From: CAYGVT01 sp964353355
Lineage (GTDB): Archaea; Thermoplasmatota; DTKX01; GCA-020343715
DNA length: 64,000 nt
Assembly: GCA_964353355.1 (NCBI GenBank)
Contig: CAYGVT010000131.1
Span: 67,810 to 131,809 of the forward strand
Reading direction: 5' to 3'
The position numbers and the translations under genes were made by a program. A model generated the notes under the pieces. That model had not been told where the DNA came from. It searched no databases and saw only the letters and a program-made list of their open reading frames with translations. Of this stretch, positions 24,407 to 33,546 are shown in pieces. The stretch's first letter is position 1, and each line of letters starts with the position of its first letter.

Positions 24407-26077
24407 GTGGCGCGCGAGATGTCGGGGTTCAACACGGCCATAGCCAAGTACCCCCACCTGCGGCGCTACATCGACGGCTTCACCCTCGCCTACAACCAGC
24501 AGCCCAAGTTCTACATGGCCCTGTCCAGGGGCATGGCCGCGGACGACTACCCCAACATCCTCTACCCCGTGGGCGACCCCATCTTCATCCACATCTACCG
24601 CGACCCGGAGAGGGGCAAGCGCTACATCGTCATCGAGCCCAGGATGGACGACGACCTCAAGGCGCGCTACCGCCGCATCATGGACCTCATCCTGCGCGAG
24701 GCGCCCCAGGAGAGGTCCTACGCCAACGACGTCGAGTTCAAGGAGATCATCGACAAGCTCCTCAACAAGGTCACGACCATCAAGGAGCAGAAGAAGGGCC
24801 GCTACTCGCGGTTCGAGGCGGACCGCGTGCAGATCAACCTCGAGGAGTTCGAGATCGTCAAGTACTACATCGTGCGCGACTTGATCGAGTCCGGCATGCT
24901 CGAGCCCATCCTGCGCGACCCCTACAACGAGGACATCCACTCGGTGGGCCTCAACAAGATACACGTCGTGCACAAGATATTCGGCATGATGGAGACGTCC
25001 GTGTCGTTCTCGGACGAGTTCGAGCTTCACGAGTACATCCGCAACATCGCGGAGCGCATCGGCAAGCCAGTGTCCGACGCCGTGCCCATCGTCGACGGCG
25101 CGCTGCCCGACGGCTCGCGCGTGAACATCATCTACTCGGAGGACGTGTCGAAGCGAGGCTCGTCCTTCACCATCCGCAAGTTCACCGAGACGCCCCTCAC
25201 CTTCGTGGCGCTCGTCCAGTTCGGTACGCTCTCGCCGGAGATCGCCGCCTACTTGTGGATATGCATGGAGAACGGCATGTCCATCATCATCTCGGGCGAG
25301 ACGGCCTCCGGCAAGACCACGACGCTCAACGCGTGCCTCACGTTCATCAACCACCTTCACAAGGTCTACTCGGCCGAGGACACGCCCGAGGTCATCGCGC
25401 CCCAGCCCGTCTGGCAGAGGCTCGTCACGCGGCCCGTGGGCCCCGAGGGCTCGAGGGTGGAGCTTTTCGACCTCGTGAAGGCCGCGCTGCGCTCGCGCCC
25501 CAACTACATCGTCGTCGGCGAGACGCGCGGCATCGAGGGCAACTACATGTTCCAGGCCATGCAGACCGGCCACGCCGTCATGTCCACGTTCCACGCGCCC
25601 TCGACGCGCCAGCTCATCCAGCGGTTCACCGGCGAGCCCATCAACGTGCCCGTGCGGTTCATCGACAACCTCAACGTCGCCCTGTTCCAGCAGATCATGT
25701 ACGAGGGCGGCGTGCTCATAAGGCGCGTCACGTCCGTGGACGAGATCCTGCGCTACTCCAAGGAGATGGACGGCGTGCTGACGAGGGGCGTGTTCCGGTG
25801 GGACCCGTTCACCGACACGCACTACTTCAGGGGCATGAACAACTCCTACATCCTCGAGGACAAGATCGCCCCCATCCTCAAGATGGAGGACAAGCGCGAC
25901 ATCTATCGCGAGCTGGAGATGCGCGCGCGCGTCATCAAGGAGATGGCGGACCGCAACATCGTCGAGTACGACCGCGTGAACAGGCTGTTCCGCGCGTACT
26001 ACAAGCTCAAGATCAACACGCTCAGGTCGATCGAGGAGAAGCGGCACTGGTGGGAGCGGGCCCTCCAGGCCGCCTGA
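24407..26077 (+). CDS. arlI: archaellum assembly and rotation ATPase ArlI
   Basis: A 556-residue type II/IV secretion-type hexameric ATPase powering archaellin assembly and rotation. Walker A GETASGKT is at about 296-303; the Asp box, Walker B (Y-I-V-V-G-E-T-R-G) and His box (G-H-A-V-M-S-T-F-H-A) follow in order. The N-terminal domain is normal length. The start is GTG 24407 with a GGAGGAGGAGG ribosome binding site. 53 bases separate it from arlH. Confidence 0.96.
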   Translation: MAREMSGFNTAIAKYPHLRRYIDGFTLAYNQQPKFYMALSRGMAADDYPNILYPVGDPIFIHIYRDPERGKRYIVIEPRMDDDLKARYRRIMDLILREAPQERSYANDVEFKEIIDKLLNKVTTIKEQKKGRYSRFEADRVQINLEEFEIVKYYIVRDLIESGMLEPILRDPYNEDIHSVGLNKIHVVHKIFGMMETSVSFSDEFELHEYIRNIAERIGKPVSDAVPIVDGALPDGSRVNIIYSEDVSKRGSSFTIRKFTETPLTFVALVQFGTLSPEIAAYLWICMENGMSIIISGETASGKTTTLNACLTFINHLHKVYSAEDTPEVIAPQPVWQRLVTRPVGPEGSRVELFDLVKAALRSRPNYIVVGETRGIEGNYMFQAMQTGHAVMSTFHAPSTRQLIQRFTGEPINVPVRFIDNLNVALFQQIMYEGGVLIRRVTSVDEILRYSKEMDGVLTRGVFRWDPFTDTHYFRGMNNSYILEDKIAPILKMEDKRDIYRELEMRARVIKEMADRNIVEYDRVNRLFRAYYKLKINTLRSIEEKRHWWERALQAA

Positions 26078-26129
26078 GGGGGCCTCCCATGGGCGTCGCG
26101 TGGGGGGGCCATCGGGGGGCGAGTCGCCC

Positions 26130-27779
26130 ATGACCCTGGACCAGGCCTACCGCGAGATGCGCATCCCGTTCCGCACGTTCCTGGTCACGTACGTCGTGCC
26201 CATCTTCCTCCTCGGCGTGTTCACCATCGTCGTGCTGGCGGTGCTGTTCCCCAAGTACGTGAGCGGGTCGTTGCTCGCCGTCCTCTTCGCGGTCCCCGTC
26301 TTCCTGGCCGTGGTCGTGCTCCTCTGGCCGGTGGTCGAGTGGGAGCGCAGGGGCAAGGCCATCGACAGGGACATGCACCTGTTCATCACGCGCATCGGCA
26401 CGCTCTCGACGGGCGACACCTCGAGGCAGAGCATCATAGAGCTCCTCTCCAAGATGGAGGGCTACCGCGAGCTCGCGGACGAGGTGCGGAAGATCTACAA
26501 GCTGGCGGAGGAGTGGCACGTGGGGCTCTCCGCCGCGTGCAGGTTCGCGGCCAAGCAGACCCCCTCGGACCTGTTCTCCGACTTCCTCTACCGCCTCGCG
26601 CACTCGATGGAGGCGGGCGATTCGGCCGAGGAGTTCTTCCGCGCCGAGCAGACCGTGTTCATGGAGACCTACGAGGCCAACTACCGCAGCTCGCTGCGCA
26701 TGATCGACACGATGAACGAGGTGCTCATCAGCCTCCTCATCTCCGCCATGTTCATGATGGTCATGGTCGCCCTGCTCCCGCTCATCGCCGGCATGGACGC
26801 GAACCTGATGATGGCGCTCGCAGTCCTCATCTTCCTGTTCATCGAGTTCGGCTTCCTCTACTTCATGTACGCGGTGGTGCCTGGCGAGCAGCTGTGGTAC
26901 GCCGGCCCGCTCGAGACCGCGGAGGCGCGCGAGGTGCGCCACAGGCTCGGGATCGCGGTGGTGCTGTGCTTCGTGTTCGGCATGCTCGTGGTGCTCGCGG
27001 CGCCGCGCCTGCCCCCGATGCTGGGCATCGCCTTCACCATAACGCCCCTCGTCTACCCCAGCATCTACGTGAACCGCCGCGAGATGGAGATCAAGCGCAA
27101 GGACATGAACTTCCCGGCCTTCATCCGCACGCTCGGCTCCACTCAGGAGGCAACGGGCAAGGTCGCGGTGACCGCCCTCAAGAAGCTCTCCTACCACGAC
27201 TTCGGCCCGCTCACGGACAACATAAAGTCGCTATACAAGCGCGTGGCCATGCGCATCAACCGCCAGCGCGCATGGCAGCTGTTCGGGGCGGAGACGAACT
27301 CGGAGCTCATCTCCAAGTTCTCCGAGATGTTCGTGGAGGGCACGGCAACCGGCGGGGAGCCCCGGGCCATCAGCCGCATCATCTCGGACAACTTCGCCCG
27401 CATCCAGGGGCTCAGGATAGAGAAGTTCCAGATGCAGGGCCGCGTGACGGGCCTCCTGTACGGTCTCGCGGCCTCGATGACGGTCATCCTCTACATGGCC
27501 CTGTTCACGACGGAGGGCTTCTTCGACCTGTTCTCCAAAGTGGACGTGGAGCGCGGCTACGAGTTCATCACGTTCCTCAGGGGCCAGACCTTCGACCTGG
27601 GGCTCATCAACGGGCTCGTGGTAATGATAATCACCGTGCACGCGGTCGTGTCGATGGCCATCACCCGCGTCATCGGCGGGGGCCACTGGGTCGGGGGCTT
27701 CACGCACCTGGTCGCCATCATGTGGGTCGCCGCGTTCGCGGCGGTCCTGACGCAGTATGCCGTCGTGAAGATATTGTGA
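26130..27779 (+). CDS. arlJ: archaellum platform protein ArlJ
   Basis: A 549-residue polytopic membrane protein of the GspF/TadC class, the platform on which ArlI acts. Membrane segments cluster at about 18-75 (two), 215-280 (two or three), 300-345 (two), and 460-545 (four). Cytoplasmic loops carry the S-x-x-E-F-F-R-A-E-Q and E-x-x-G-K-V-A-V-T-A-L-K-K-L blocks typical of ArlJ. ATG 26130 has GGGGGCGAG just upstream; an in-frame GTG at 26100 is less likely. It is the last gene of the arl operon. Confidence 0.93.
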   Translation: MTLDQAYREMRIPFRTFLVTYVVPIFLLGVFTIVVLAVLFPKYVSGSLLAVLFAVPVFLAVVVLLWPVVEWERRGKAIDRDMHLFITRIGTLSTGDTSRQSIIELLSKMEGYRELADEVRKIYKLAEEWHVGLSAACRFAAKQTPSDLFSDFLYRLAHSMEAGDSAEEFFRAEQTVFMETYEANYRSSLRMIDTMNEVLISLLISAMFMMVMVALLPLIAGMDANLMMALAVLIFLFIEFGFLYFMYAVVPGEQLWYAGPLETAEAREVRHRLGIAVVLCFVFGMLVVLAAPRLPPMLGIAFTITPLVYPSIYVNRREMEIKRKDMNFPAFIRTLGSTQEATGKVAVTALKKLSYHDFGPLTDNIKSLYKRVAMRINRQRAWQLFGAETNSELISKFSEMFVEGTATGGEPRAISRIISDNFARIQGLRIEKFQMQGRVTGLLYGLAASMTVILYMALFTTEGFFDLFSKVDVERGYEFITFLRGQTFDLGLINGLVVMIITVHAVVSMAITRVIGGGHWVGGFTHLVAIMWVAAFAAVLTQYAVVKIL

Positions 27780-27871
27780 CGGGCCGTTGGCCCCCTGGGG
27801 TCGGTGCCTCCAAGACGGTCAATGATGACGCGCGCGGGGTGCGGCCGTGCCCTACGGTCGCGCATAGCCCG

Positions 27872-27888
27872 GAGGGCCCCGGGCCCTC
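27872..27888. repeat. 17-base palindrome between convergent genes
   Basis: GAGGGCCC-C-GGGCCCTC lies between the arlJ stop and the convergent 27910 gene. The hairpin may help end transcription from either side. No T-run follows it on the plus strand. Confidence 0.4.
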
Positions 27889-27909
27889 GCCACCCGATTT
27901 CCGTCCGGC

Positions 27910-28803
27910 CTACGGGTTGTAGACCTTGCCCCTCACCTTGATGGTCAGGGTGAAGTCGTTCCCCGGGTCGTTCAGCTTGAACGCCGCGGGCCCGGACGCG
28001 TAGAGGTCCTGGGCCTCGTAGAGGTATACGACGACCGTGACCGCGCCCATCGTGGCCTCGGGAGGCAGCTCCAGGTCGGTCGAGTTCCCGGCGACGATGT
28101 AGGTGTACTCGCTCCCCGACACCGCGAACGAGAGCGAGACCGAGCCCTGCTTGGAGCTCACGTCGTTGGCCTTCACCTCGCTCTTGGCGGAGGCGTTGAC
28201 GCTTGTGTTGATCTCGAGCTGGAAGCTGTCTGGTCGGTTGACGCGCGTGCGGCCCATCCACCGCTGGTCGGCCTCGTCCTGCCATGTCAGCGAGGCCTCG
28301 ATGTTGGTGATGAAGTAGACTCCTGTCGCGTTCTCGGCCAGGAGGTCGGCGAGGTCGAAGGACACCGAGTTCGGGACGTCTGGCGTGCCCTCCACTAGGT
28401 TCAGTGTGATGGGGTCGAGGTCCCCGCTCCAGTCGTCAAGCTTCGCCACATCGATGCCACCGCCGCCAGAGGGCTTCTTGTCGCCGCCGCCCACGGCCAC
28501 CACGACGACCGCGACGACCACGACGATGGCGATGATGCCGATGATCATGAGCGTCTTCTTGGGGAGCTTGCTCACGCCCTTCATCTTCCCGAGCGCGCCG
28601 GCCGACATGCCCTTGAGCCCGGCGAGCTTGCCGCCCTTCTGCTCGACCGCCGCCTGGGTGGCCGCGTCCACCTTGACCCCGGGGGCCGTGGCCGCCGGGG
28701 GGGGCGTGGCGCTCTTGACGCCCGCCACTGCCGGTGCCGTCGTCGTGCCGGCCGGCCTCGGGGGCGCCTGCGAGGTTTGCTGGGGTGCGGTTGCTGGGCT
28801 CAT
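27910..28803 (-). CDS. single-pass membrane protein with extracellular beta domain
   Basis: 297 residues. The first ~80 are Ala/Pro/Thr/Lys-rich and probably unstructured in the cytoplasm. A single hydrophobic helix spans about 84-105 (rich in Ile/Val), followed by a Gly-rich linker and an extracellular beta-rich domain (about 120-297) with sequons (N-A-T, N-T-S, N-S-T). This domain resembles the C-terminal domain of the next gene upstream: V-Y-F-I-T-N-I-E-A-S-L-T-W-Q-D-E corresponds to V-W-F-I-K-S-V-E-V-T-V-Q-W-T-D-E. The gene converges on arlJ. No named family is recognised; an envelope or archaellum-associated role is conjecture. Confidence 0.75.
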   Translation of the reverse strand: MSPATAPQQTSQAPPRPAGTTTAPAVAGVKSATPPPAATAPGVKVDAATQAAVEQKGGKLAGLKGMSAGALGKMKGVSKLPKKTLMIIGIIAIVVVVAVVVVAVGGGDKKPSGGGGIDVAKLDDWSGDLDPITLNLVEGTPDVPNSVSFDLADLLAENATGVYFITNIEASLTWQDEADQRWMGRTRVNRPDSFQLEINTSVNASAKSEVKANDVSSKQGSVSLSFAVSGSEYTYIVAGNSTDLELPPEATMGAVTVVVYLYEAQDLYASGPAAFKLNDPGNDFTLTIKVRGKVYNP

Positions 28804-28932
28804 GGATCCGGGTTAGAGTGCCAGATGCTTATGAACCTTTCGGGACTATTCGGCGCATGACGAACGCATGGCCAGGCGGCCGGGCCGGGCGGGCCCGGGC
28901 ACCCGTGTAGGCGAGGGTCCCGATGCGCGTCG

Positions 28933-30765
28933 TCAGTCCTTCGCACCGGGCTCGTAGAACTTGAAGTAGAACGTCACGACCGCGGAGAACGAGTTGCCGG
29001 AATCTGGAAGTGATAAAAGCCCGGCGCGGCCCTTCTGGTCGCCCGCGTCCACGCATCCGACCGATACGTTGATGTAGCCCTGGACGGCGTCATTGGGCAC
29101 TTCGAAGCCCATCGGCTCGGTCGTGAGGATGTAGTGGTCGAAGTCCATCCTCAGCTTGAGCTCGCCCCTGCCGGAGTTTGGGTCGTTCTTGGCCTGCATG
29201 AGCTTCTCGTCACCGTCCGAGGTGTTCACGTAGACGGTGAAGGTGTCCGCCTGGTTCTGGAAGGTGTACACCGGCGTCTCGTCCGTCCATTGGACCGTGA
29301 CCTCGACCGACTTGATGAACCACACGCCGACGGCCAGCCATACGAGGGGGCGGGCATCGGCCTGCTCCGTGGCCGTGTCGTTGAAGGAGAAGGCCTGCTT
29401 GCTCTCGGACAGCTCCCTGATCTCGAACCTGGTCTCACCTGTGTCGATGACCATCCCGCCCTCCTCCGTCTGGGCGCGCTCGACGTAGATGCCGCTCGTG
29501 ATGCCCGCGAGCATGACCAGAGCGGCCACGCCGATGACGATATAGTTGGCGGTCGTCATGACCTCCCACCGCGGGGGCCACCCGACGGGGGAGGGCGCCA
29601 CGCCCGTGGGCGGGTCGACGAACGACTCCATCGAGATGGGGTCCGAGGGGGTCTCACCGTTCATCATCGTGCGGAGCCAGGATTTGAAGGGGAGCACCGA
29701 GGTCGCGGCCAGCGCCACGATCGCGAGCGAGAGGCCGGCCATCGCGACGAGCACCAGGCCCGGTCCGTAGGAGATGTCGGTCACGTCCGAGCTCACGTTG
29801 TTGCGCCGCGCGAGCTCGTCGATCGCCCCGTTGAGGCCCAGGAGCGCCACGAGCGCGAGCGCGCCGAGCGCGGCCGCGCCGAGTGACATGAGGCTCAGCT
29901 GGTAGACCATGGTGCTCCGCTCGTTGGCGGAGTAGAGGGCCAGTCCGATGAACGTCGCCACGCACGAGACGAGCGCCAGGAAGAGGAACCAGGTCGTGAT
30001 GGACAGCCAGCCGGCCACGGAGCCGTAGGTGGACCGTGTCTCGCCCTTGCCCATCCACTTGACCTGGCCCGCGGGCATCGAGACGTCCTGCGCATCGAAC
30101 GCCTCGTACCCGACGGCCTTGACGCGGCCTTCCCTGTAGTCGAACTGGATGGTCGGCATGAAGGGCATGGCCACGAGCGCGACGACGGCGACGATGGTCG
30201 TGAGCATCGCCATGGTCGAGGAGCCCTTGACGGACCTGGTCATGTGGGCGACGGAGGCGAGGGACCGCGCGTTGAGCGCGAGCACCACAAGCGCGATGGC
30301 CACCACCACGAGCCCGACCGCGAGCGCGACCACGCCCGCGGGCGACGAGTAGGAGTTGTCAGCGAACCTCGAGATGAACGCGGTGTCGTACGACGCCTCC
30401 GCGACGAGCAGGGCGCCCATCCTGGCCGCGACCACGGAAGGGAGGAGCAGCAGGCCCGAGAAGGCCACGTAGAAGACGCCCACGTGCCCCCTGGACGCCT
30501 CGATGAGCGGGAGGCTCGTGAAGGCCACGCCCACGAGCACGATGCCCGCGACCGCCACGGTGAGCAGCGCGATGATCGCCCAGACGGCCACGCCCCGGAA
30601 GTACATGTCCTTGGCCGGGGCGACCTTGGGGGAGTTGGGGTCCTCGTTGGGGAGGGCGATGACCATCGCCGCCCCTATCGACCCGAGCACCATGAGCAGC
30701 ACGCCCAGGACCATGAGCTGGACCTTGGTGGTGCCACCGAAGATGCGCATCGCTCCCGCGGGCAT
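28933..30765 (-). CDS. polytopic membrane protein with C-terminal extracellular beta domain
   Basis: 610 residues with about nine membrane segments (near 15-37, 58-83, 93-114, 142-165, 186-205, 252-275, 290-315, 332-356, 410-430). A beta-rich domain at about 440-610 is homologous to that of the 27910 gene: matching W-x-D-E, V-N-T-S, and G-N-S-F-S-A-V-V-T-F-Y-F-K-F-Y-E-P corresponding to G-N-D-F-T-L-T-I-K-V-R-G-K-V-Y-N-P. TATA on the minus strand (GATATTAAAGG read forward, 30799-30809) gives a short leader to ATG 30765; ATG 30750 is possible. Function unknown; the shared domain suggests the two proteins act together. Confidence 0.75.
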   Translation of the reverse strand: MPAGAMRIFGGTTKVQLMVLGVLLMVLGSIGAAMVIALPNEDPNSPKVAPAKDMYFRGVAVWAIIALLTVAVAGIVLVGVAFTSLPLIEASRGHVGVFYVAFSGLLLLPSVVAARMGALLVAEASYDTAFISRFADNSYSSPAGVVALAVGLVVVAIALVVLALNARSLASVAHMTRSVKGSSTMAMLTTIVAVVALVAMPFMPTIQFDYREGRVKAVGYEAFDAQDVSMPAGQVKWMGKGETRSTYGSVAGWLSITTWFLFLALVSCVATFIGLALYSANERSTMVYQLSLMSLGAAALGALALVALLGLNGAIDELARRNNVSSDVTDISYGPGLVLVAMAGLSLAIVALAATSVLPFKSWLRTMMNGETPSDPISMESFVDPPTGVAPSPVGWPPRWEVMTTANYIVIGVAALVMLAGITSGIYVERAQTEEGGMVIDTGETRFEIRELSESKQAFSFNDTATEQADARPLVWLAVGVWFIKSVEVTVQWTDETPVYTFQNQADTFTVYVNTSDGDEKLMQAKNDPNSGRGELKLRMDFDHYILTTEPMGFEVPNDAVQGYINVSVGCVDAGDQKGRAGLLSLPDSGNSFSAVVTFYFKFYEPGAKD

Positions 30766-30813
30766 CCATGCACCTATCCAGCCGCAAAGGCTCGGTGGAT
30801 ATTAAAGGCTTTG

Positions 30814-31929
30814 TCATTGTCTGGATGGCCTGGACGACCGGGGGGGATGCCCGTCTCGGGAGCGCGACCCGCCCTTGGTGCGCCTGCCGGGCGCTCGCCG
30901 CCTGGGCGCCGCCTTCTTCCCAGCTCCTGCCCCCCCCATCCGCGACCCCCTGCCGGCCCTCACGAGGTCGGACGGGAGGGCGGCGGCCGATGGCCCCATG
31001 TCGAAGCACCCGATGGCCGCGAGCGCGCCGATGTGGCCCCGCTCGCCCGTGATGGAGAAGAGCTCGACCCCGGTCGCCTTGGCGAGGCGCTTCGCCTCGT
31101 CCCATGTGAGCAGCTCGCCCTTGGCGCGTCTGCCGAACGTCACGACCCCCTTCGGCACCTCCAGGCCAACGTGGAAAGCCACGGCCGTGTTGTCCGAGCT
31201 GGTGGCGTCCCTCACGAAGTCGAGCGCGAAGGCCTTGGCCCGCCCGAGGTCGCGGGGGGCGACCGCGAACGCGAGCGCGGTGGCCACGCAGTTGGTGGTC
31301 TTGTGGGGCACGTGTGGGTTGAGCTGGACCAGCTTGTGCTCGAGGAACCGTCCGTGGGGCATGGCGCGCCCCAGCCGCAACCCGAGCGCCCACGTCGCGC
31401 CCTCGTCCTCGGTGTCCGTGTCGTCGATGCCGACGAGCAGCCGGCGCATCGCCAGCGTCACCAGCTCGACCTCCGCGCGGTGGGCACCTCCCACGCCACC
31501 GCCCGTGGCCACCCGCGCGCGCAGCACGCCGGGCGCCTGCGCGAGGCAGACCGCGAGGGCGTAGCCCGCCCCCGCGAGCCCCTCCCAGGTTGTGTGGACC
31601 TCGTCGCCGTCGACATCGACGCGCCGCAGCGCCTGAGCGCCAAGCTCCGCCGCCGCAGGCCCGAACGCCGGCTCTCCCTCGCCGATGCGGGCGTCCATGA
31701 CCAGCGTCGTGCCCTCGAGCCGGCACTCCTCGACCGCGCCGCCCGCCCGCAGGCGGTTCCAGAGGTCCCACTCGACCGTCCCCTTGACCGAGCACTCCTC
31801 GACGATGCGCACGCGTTGGGCGCGCTCGTCCACGAGCGTGAGGAAACCTCGGCAGAACCCATCGCCGTGGCGCGCGCGCACCTGCTCGGGCGAGAGCCAC
31901 TCGCCCTTCTTTCCGGACACGTCCACCAT
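30814..31929 (-). CDS. methanogenesis marker protein 11 family
   Basis: 371 residues. The core V-G-I-D-D-T-D-T-E-D-E-G-A-T-W-A-L and K-T-T-N-C-V-A-T-A-L-A-F-A-V, then S-S-D-N-T-A-V-A, match methanogenesis marker 11. This archaeal family is related to TiaS (agmatinylcytidine synthetase for tRNA-Ile) by the D-D-T-D motif; its reaction is unknown. The C-terminal ~45 residues are a basic Arg/Gly/Lys tail. The TATA-like CTTTTATCGG on the minus strand lies ~20-25 bases before ATG 31929, which fits a leaderless mRNA. The family was defined in methanogens, so its presence is informative about ancestry. Confidence 0.82.
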   Translation of the reverse strand: MVDVSGKKGEWLSPEQVRARHGDGFCRGFLTLVDERAQRVRIVEECSVKGTVEWDLWNRLRAGGAVEECRLEGTTLVMDARIGEGEPAFGPAAAELGAQALRRVDVDGDEVHTTWEGLAGAGYALAVCLAQAPGVLRARVATGGGVGGAHRAEVELVTLAMRRLLVGIDDTDTEDEGATWALGLRLGRAMPHGRFLEHKLVQLNPHVPHKTTNCVATALAFAVAPRDLGRAKAFALDFVRDATSSDNTAVAFHVGLEVPKGVVTFGRRAKGELLTWDEAKRLAKATGVELFSITGERGHIGALAAIGCFDMGPSAAALPSDLVRAGRGSRMGGAGAGKKAAPRRRAPGRRTKGGSRSRDGHPPRSSRPSRQ

Positions 31930-31973
31930 GTATGGGGAGGGCCGATAAAAGGCCTTCGGGCCTGTCACTCCTC

Positions 31974-32696
31974 CTAGAACGACACGCGGTCGCCGGCGTT
32001 GAGAATGACAACCTCGGTCGGGCACAGCGACTCGACGGCCTCCTTGAACACGAACGGGTCCGCGTCGATGAGCGGGAACGTTCCGTAGTGCATGGGTATC
32101 GCGATGCGCGGTCCGATCATCTTCACCGCCAGGGCGGCCTCCTTCGGGCCCATCGTGAACCTGTCGCCGATTGGGATGAAGGCTATCTCGGGCTTGTAGA
32201 GCTCGCCGATGAGGGACATGTCGCCGAACAGCGCCGTGTCGCCCGCGTGGTAGAGCGTCTTGGGGCCGTGGATGATGTAGCCCGCGGCCTCCCCCCCCTC
32301 GATGACGATCTTCTCGCCCGAGATGCCCGAGCTGTGGATGGCGTGGACCATGGTGAATCCGGTGTTGAGCACCTTGATGGTCGCGCCCTTGTTCATCGAC
32401 TCGACCTTGAGCCCGATCTTGGAGAAGAACTGGGCTATCTCGTGGATGGCGACGATGATGGCGTCGTTCTTGCGCGCTATCTCGATGGTGTCGCCCACGT
32501 GGTCGCCGTGCCCATGGGTGAGGGCGATGATGTCGCACCGGATGTCCTGCCACCGCTTGGGCGAGCTGGGGTTGCCGGTGAGGAATGGGTCGACGAGCAC
32601 CCTGTCCCCGGTGTCGATCTCGAACGCGCTGTGACCCAGCCAGGTGACCGTGACGGTACCGCTGCCCATGCTCTCGGCTCTTCGATGCGGCAGCAT
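31974..32696 (-). CDS. UPF0173/UlaG-like metallo-beta-lactamase-fold hydrolase
   Basis: 240 residues. The metal-binding motif T-H-G-H-G-D-H is near residue 60, with further ligands expected in H-S-S-G (near 125), G-D-T (near 152) and the C-terminal P-M-H-Y-G-T-F-P. W-L-G-H-S-A-F near residue 20 marks the UPF0173 family. Substrate unknown. ATG 32696 fits a leaderless transcript from a TATA-like block near 32718-32726; ATG 32669 would start the protein where most homologues begin. 44 bases upstream of the marker-11 gene on the same strand. Confidence 0.85.
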   Translation of the reverse strand: MLPHRRAESMGSGTVTVTWLGHSAFEIDTGDRVLVDPFLTGNPSSPKRWQDIRCDIIALTHGHGDHVGDTIEIARKNDAIIVAIHEIAQFFSKIGLKVESMNKGATIKVLNTGFTMVHAIHSSGISGEKIVIEGGEAAGYIIHGPKTLYHAGDTALFGDMSLIGELYKPEIAFIPIGDRFTMGPKEAALAVKMIGPRIAIPMHYGTFPLIDADPFVFKEAVESLCPTEVVILNAGDRVSF

Positions 32697-32793
32697 GGAT
32701 AACTACGTTTCGGTCCTGCTATTAGCCGGGAAAATGGGCCGTCGGGGCGCCTTGAGCGCGTCCAGCACGCGCCTCGCCGCTGGCGGGGCCCCC

Positions 32794-33379
32794 CTATCCC
32801 AGCCTCGCGCGGATGTCCTTGTAGGTCGCCTCCGATATCTCGCCACGCGCCAGCCGGTCCTCGAGCATGCTGAGCTTCTGCTCCTTGGTAAGGGGCGCGG
32901 CCTGCGTCGCGGATTGCGTGGTGGCCTGCGCCCGCTCCCAGGTCCGCGGTCGGGATGGCGGTCGTGTGCACCACCTGCGCCCTCCTGTCGGTCGGCTCCA
33001 TGTGCGCGGTGGACTCGAGCGCGCGCCAGAAGGTCGACATGAGGTTGATGGCGTCCTCCTCGTACTTGGCGTAGCTGAAGGCCCCGCCGACGACCGCGAC
33101 CGGCCACACGAGCACGAGCGCGAGCCCCCCCGCGATGAGCCCCTCGTCCGTGATGTGCGCCTTCATGCGCAGCTCCACGACCGTCGTCGTGCCCGCGTCG
33201 CGCACGCCCAACGCGGCCTCGCGCCTCAGCCCCCACCTCGCGGCCGATGCGGCCGTGAACTGGCCAGGGCCCGTCTCCTGCACCTGGAAGCCCTGCTGCT
33301 GCCACCACATGAATGCCTGCGCATGCAAGAGCCGCGCGTCCGCGCCCGTGTAGTGCCGCGTCTCGACCTTCTCGAACAC
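32794..33379 (-). pseudogene. SHOCT-domain protein interrupted by one frameshift
   Basis: The N-terminal part (GTG 33379 with GGAGG seven bases upstream) reads H-Y-T-G-A-D-A-R-L-L-H-A-Q-A-F-M-W-W, a polar beta region, then one membrane segment (L-I-A-G-G-L-A-L-V-L-V-W-P-V-A-V-V-G-G). Near 32935-32975 the frame shifts. In the other frame the sequence continues E-R-A-Q-A-T-T-Q-S and ends with a typical C-terminal SHOCT helix pair (K-E-Q-K-L-S-M-L-E-D-R-L-A-R-G-E-I-S-E, then Y-K-D-I-R-A-R-L-G, stop TAG at 32794-32796). Both halves are well preserved, so this is either a recent mutation or an assembly error. Without the shift the protein would be ~195 residues. Confidence 0.75.
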
Positions 33380-33499
33380 CGTCACGTCCTCCTTCTCGGC
33401 ATGATGATGGGCACTGCAGGATTGATAACTGTTGCGCCGTCGTACGGCGCGCGCCGTCCCCAGCGCGGGAAGCTGTACATTCCAGTGCGTGGAACTTAC

Positions 33500-33513
33500 G
33501 ATGCGTTTATCTA
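33500..33513 (+). promoter_or_regulatory. TATA box of the antiporter operon
   Basis: ATGCGTTTATCTAC lies about 35-45 bases before ATG 33547, the only such block ahead of the antiporter genes. A second AT-rich block at 33419-33430 (GGATTGATAACT) probably serves the divergent SHOCT gene. Confidence 0.55.
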
Positions 33514-33546
33514 CTCCTCGCGCGCATGACCGAGCAGGGATAACCC

